Source: Lachnospiraceae bacterium
Lineage (GTDB): Bacteria; Bacillota; Clostridia; Lachnospirales; Lachnospiraceae
NCBI GenBank assembly: GCA_017444545.1
Contig: JAFSWJ010000050.1
Span: 1 to 7,488, forward strand
DNA length: 7,488 nt
Direction: 5' to 3'
Below are positions 4,895-7,488 of this stretch, in pieces. A program made the translations under genes and the position numbers. Numbering within the stretch: position 1 is the stretch's first letter; each line of letters starts with the position of its first letter. The notes under the pieces are model-generated. The model did not search any database. It was not told the origin of the DNA and saw nothing but the letters and a program-made list of their open reading frames with translations.

Positions 4895-7488
4895 ATGAGA
4901 AAACATACAATAAGCGTATTGTCAATTGTAACTGCACTGGCGGTCTTTTTCGGAAGCGCGTTTGCTCCGGCATCGGAGGGTCTTCCGGGATACGTATCCA
5001 CAGTGTTTGCAGAGGAGGCTGTATCCGCAGAAGAGGCGGAAATACCGGCTGAAACGGAGGAGGCGGCATTAAGTGACGATGATATTCATACCATATCCTC
5101 CGGACAGGTGGAAGACGTAAGCGGAAATACCATCTCCTGGACGATCTCTGATAATAATGTCCTGACCATTACAGGTGAGGGCGCGATACCGGATTATTCT
5201 AATAGCGTTAATAAGCCTTGGCAAAGGGAATTTATCGTCGGAGAAAAATCGTATTTGCCCGGGCAAAATGTAACACAAGTTGTGATAGCTGAGGGGATAA
5301 CAAGGGTCGGAGAGCATGCCTTTGACACTTTCAGATCGGTCACTGAGGTAGAATTACCGGAATCTCTGACTGAGATAGGGAATGCTGCTTTTAATGGTTG
5401 TAAAGCTCTGACAGCCATAGATATTCCTGGGAATGTTACAAAAATCGGTGAGGATGCGTTTTCTGGCTGCAGTTCTTTATCTCAGATCACGCTTCCGGAG
5501 GGGCTTAAATACATCGGAAATTATGCTTTGTATTCTACGAGCCTGAATTCGGTCATTCTTCCTTCGAGTCTTACCTCTATGGGGAAAAGCGTATTTAACG
5601 AGTGCAAAGCTCTTGAGACGGTCAGCTTTAATGAGAACTCCAAATTGGAAGTACTGCCTGTGTCAACCTTTACCGGGTGCACTTCTTTATCCCTGGTAAA
5701 GCTTCCCGGCAATTTAAAAACGATCAGTGATTATGCGTTCTCTGAATGCGGATCCTTAAAACACATAGACCTTCCGGATACGTTGGAGGAAATATGCAAA
5801 GGCGCATTTTATCGCTCAGGACTTGTAAGTATTGAGATCCCTTCAAATGTACAAAAACTGGGACAAGCCAGTTTTCAGGATTGTATAAGCCTGAAGCGAG
5901 TGGCTCTTGGAAATAATATCACAGAACGAGGAACCAGTGTTTTTTCTGGCTGCTCTGCTGATGAAAAATATATGCTTTACAGCGGCATGAAAGAGGAATT
6001 TGAAGATAAGCTTAATGGTTTGAACGTGATACAAAGTTCTACGGATTTTACCGTCATCTATAATTATATGAAGGGCGTAGTCAACGCTTCAATAGAAGCA
6101 GGATCCGAAATCGGAAAGGCGAAAATAAGCTGGGATAATTATTACGACATTGATCCTGCCAAAGATGCCGCTGGTTATAAGATAAAGATGAAAAATGAAA
6201 ATGGAGATTGGATAAATGTACCGGACAGTCAGATCACTAACGGAAAACTCGACAGTGAGATAAAGAAACTTGACCCCGGAAAGGAATATGTTTTCAAGGT
6301 CCTGGCTTACTACAACAAACAGACGGAATCGATAAAAACAGCTGAAAGCGGGGAACTCAGTATTACTCCTTCAAATGTGATTAATAGCGGAACGATAGGT
6401 GAAAACAACAATATCACCTGGGAGATAAGCCCGGCACAGGAACAGGGGGAATTCATCCTGACCATATCCGGACAGGGTGATATGCCGGATTATTCGGATA
6501 ACTCAGGGCAGCCATGGAAACAAAGATGGATTTATGGTGATAAAGATTATGGATACAACAACATAAGCCGGATCATAATAAAAGATGGTATCACAGGTAT
6601 CGGAAACAGCACTTTCTCGTCTCTTAGTGGAGTGACAGAGGTCACTCTTCCGGAAAGCCTTAAAACCATAGGTTCGTATGCGTTTGGTTCATGTAAGAAA
6701 TTAAGCAGCCTGACTCTTCCGGAAAGCCTTAAAACCATTGGCTCATATGCGTTTGATTCATGTGAGAAATTAAGCAGCCTGACTCTGAATGAAGGCCTGG
6801 AATCCATAGAAGAGTTTGTATTTTCAGAAACTGCATTGACCAATGTCAATATTCCTGAGGGTGTAAAAACCATAGGCAGATATGCGTTTGCCTTTAATGA
6901 AGGATTAGAGACCGTAAGCCTTAACGAAGGTCTTGAGACCATAGCTACCGCCGCCTTCCAGCAATGCCCTATAAAAGATATCACCATCCCTGCAAGTGTG
7001 AAAGAGATGGGAACAGCTGAGGGCAGCCCGTTTTGCGCCTGTGAGTATTTAACTTCCATAATTGTTGCAAAGGATAATAATTGCTTCAAGGAGGTAGACG
7101 GCGTACTGTTTTCGAAAGACGGGAAAAGACTGATCCATTATCCTGCAGGAAAGGAAGGAAGCACATATACAGTTCCTTCCGGGACGGAAAAGATAGAACC
7201 GTATGCTTTTACAGGATGTTCTAAGCTTCAAAAAATCCTTATTCCTGAAGGAGTGAAATCTATAGGTGATTGTGCATTTGCCGGAAATAAAATGGAGAGT
7301 TTCAATATACCGGACAGCGTGACTGAGCTTGGATTGTTTCTGTTTTACCAAGGCAGTGCCGGTAAGGTGATCCTGCCCAAAAACCTTGATAAAGACCATC
7401 TGATGCCTTTCCTGTTTATGGCGGCAGAGGTTAAAGATGTTTATTTCCCGGGCAGTAAAGAGGAATGGCAGGCTCTTGAGGACAGCTT
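4895..7488 (+). CDS. BspA-like leucine-rich repeat surface protein with Fn3 domain (3' partial)
   Basis: Secreted, probably cell-surface, protein; BspA-like LRR proteins often bind host or cell partners. I translated 864 codons without a stop; it runs off the right edge, so any wall anchor is out of view. Residues 1-24 are a signal peptide (RKH, then a hydrophobic stretch), with VFA-EE at 37-41 a likely cleavage site, then an acidic spacer. Residues 67-125 are a header module (SWTIS...LTITGEGAIPDYS...PW). About 126-365 hold about ten LRR_5 repeats of 22-25 residues (LTxIxIPxxVTxIGxxAFxGC type). About 382-492 are Fn3-like (AKISWDNYY, AAGYKIKM, LDPGKEYVFKVLAYY). Residues 496-560 repeat the header, and a second LRR block follows to the edge, with an interposed GVLFSKDGKRLIHYPAG segment common in this family. 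Its last visible repeat, VYFPGSKEEWQAL, resembles block-ending repeats. It is probably in an operon with the pseudo-receiver gene. Confidence 0.93.
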   Translation, partial: MRKHTISVLSIVTALAVFFGSAFAPASEGLPGYVSTVFAEEAVSAEEAEIPAETEEAALSDDDIHTISSGQVEDVSGNTISWTISDNNVLTITGEGAIPDYSNSVNKPWQREFIVGEKSYLPGQNVTQVVIAEGITRVGEHAFDTFRSVTEVELPESLTEIGNAAFNGCKALTAIDIPGNVTKIGEDAFSGCSSLSQITLPEGLKYIGNYALYSTSLNSVILPSSLTSMGKSVFNECKALETVSFNENSKLEVLPVSTFTGCTSLSLVKLPGNLKTISDYAFSECGSLKHIDLPDTLEEICKGAFYRSGLVSIEIPSNVQKLGQASFQDCISLKRVALGNNITERGTSVFSGCSADEKYMLYSGMKEEFEDKLNGLNVIQSSTDFTVIYNYMKGVVNASIEAGSEIGKAKISWDNYYDIDPAKDAAGYKIKMKNENGDWINVPDSQITNGKLDSEIKKLDPGKEYVFKVLAYYNKQTESIKTAESGELSITPSNVINSGTIGENNNITWEISPAQEQGEFILTISGQGDMPDYSDNSGQPWKQRWIYGDKDYGYNNISRIIIKDGITGIGNSTFSSLSGVTEVTLPESLKTIGSYAFGSCKKLSSLTLPESLKTIGSYAFDSCEKLSSLTLNEGLESIEEFVFSETALTNVNIPEGVKTIGRYAFAFNEGLETVSLNEGLETIATAAFQQCPIKDITIPASVKEMGTAEGSPFCACEYLTSIIVAKDNNCFKEVDGVLFSKDGKRLIHYPAGKEGSTYTVPSGTEKIEPYAFTGCSKLQKILIPEGVKSIGDCAFAGNKMESFNIPDSVTELGLFLFYQGSAGKVILPKNLDKDHLMPFLFMAAEVKDVYFPGSKEEWQALEDS
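6644..6781 (+). repeat. 69-bp near-identical tandem repeat within the LRR coding region
   Basis: Copies at 6644-6712 and 6713-6781 encode residues 584-606 and 607-629, each one 23-residue LRR starting TLPESLKTIGSYAF. They differ at 5 of 69 bases: three silent changes and two amino-acid changes (G to D, K to E). Neighbouring LRRs are much more diverged, so this pair arose by recent duplication or was homogenised by gene conversion. Confidence 0.9.

Noticed and set aside
6547..7089. 180-codon minus-strand frame with repeated sequence inside the BspA-like gene
   Set aside because: Its repeats are only the antisense image of the LRR codons; the plus strand has the signal peptide, ribosome site and recognised LRR family.

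Overview
The window looks like chromosome of a Gram-positive, Lachnospiraceae-type Clostridium relative. The reasons are moderately GC coding sequence, strong AAGGAGG ribosome sites, a GHKL/LytTR two-component pair, a BspA-like leucine-rich surface protein, and short GGGGACGG repeats of a kind I recall from Clostridia. This placement is inference; there is no rRNA or other marker gene.

Layout. (1) 2-2071 (+): 3' part of a hybrid sensor histidine kinase (PAS, HisKA, HATPase, receiver), open at the left edge. Its C-terminus is fused to a YunG-like domain with an apparent Cys-His-Asp triad. (2) 2074-2153: a long imperfect hairpin between convergent genes, with a T-run only on the minus side. (3) 4214-2155 (-): a LytTR response regulator and a GHKL sensor kinase, overlapping by ATGA and so translationally coupled. 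The regulator has a near-consensus promoter that would start transcription at or next to its ATG. (4) 4215-4513: a divergent intergenic region with four copies of a roughly 21-bp repeat (two tandem, two inverted). Between them lies a pair of identical 16-bp direct repeats with a 21-bp period, containing ACAGTTTT, which resembles a LytTR (AgrA-type) operator. It abuts a -35-like TTGAAA. (5) 4514-4882 (+): a small stand-alone protein resembling a receiver domain that has lost its phosphorylation site. (6) 4895-7488 (+): a large secreted BspA-like LRR protein, running off the right edge, with the order signal peptide, header, LRR block, Fn3, second header, second LRR block.

Working model: the GHKL kinase phosphorylates the LytTR regulator, which binds the 21-bp-period direct repeat and activates the divergent operon encoding the pseudo-receiver and the surface protein. 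The hybrid kinase is a separate, convergent unit with no obvious partner here. The most notable points are the YunG-like enzyme-like domain on a hybrid kinase, and the compact circuit of LytTR pair, LytTR-like operator, degenerate receiver and adhesin-like LRR protein.
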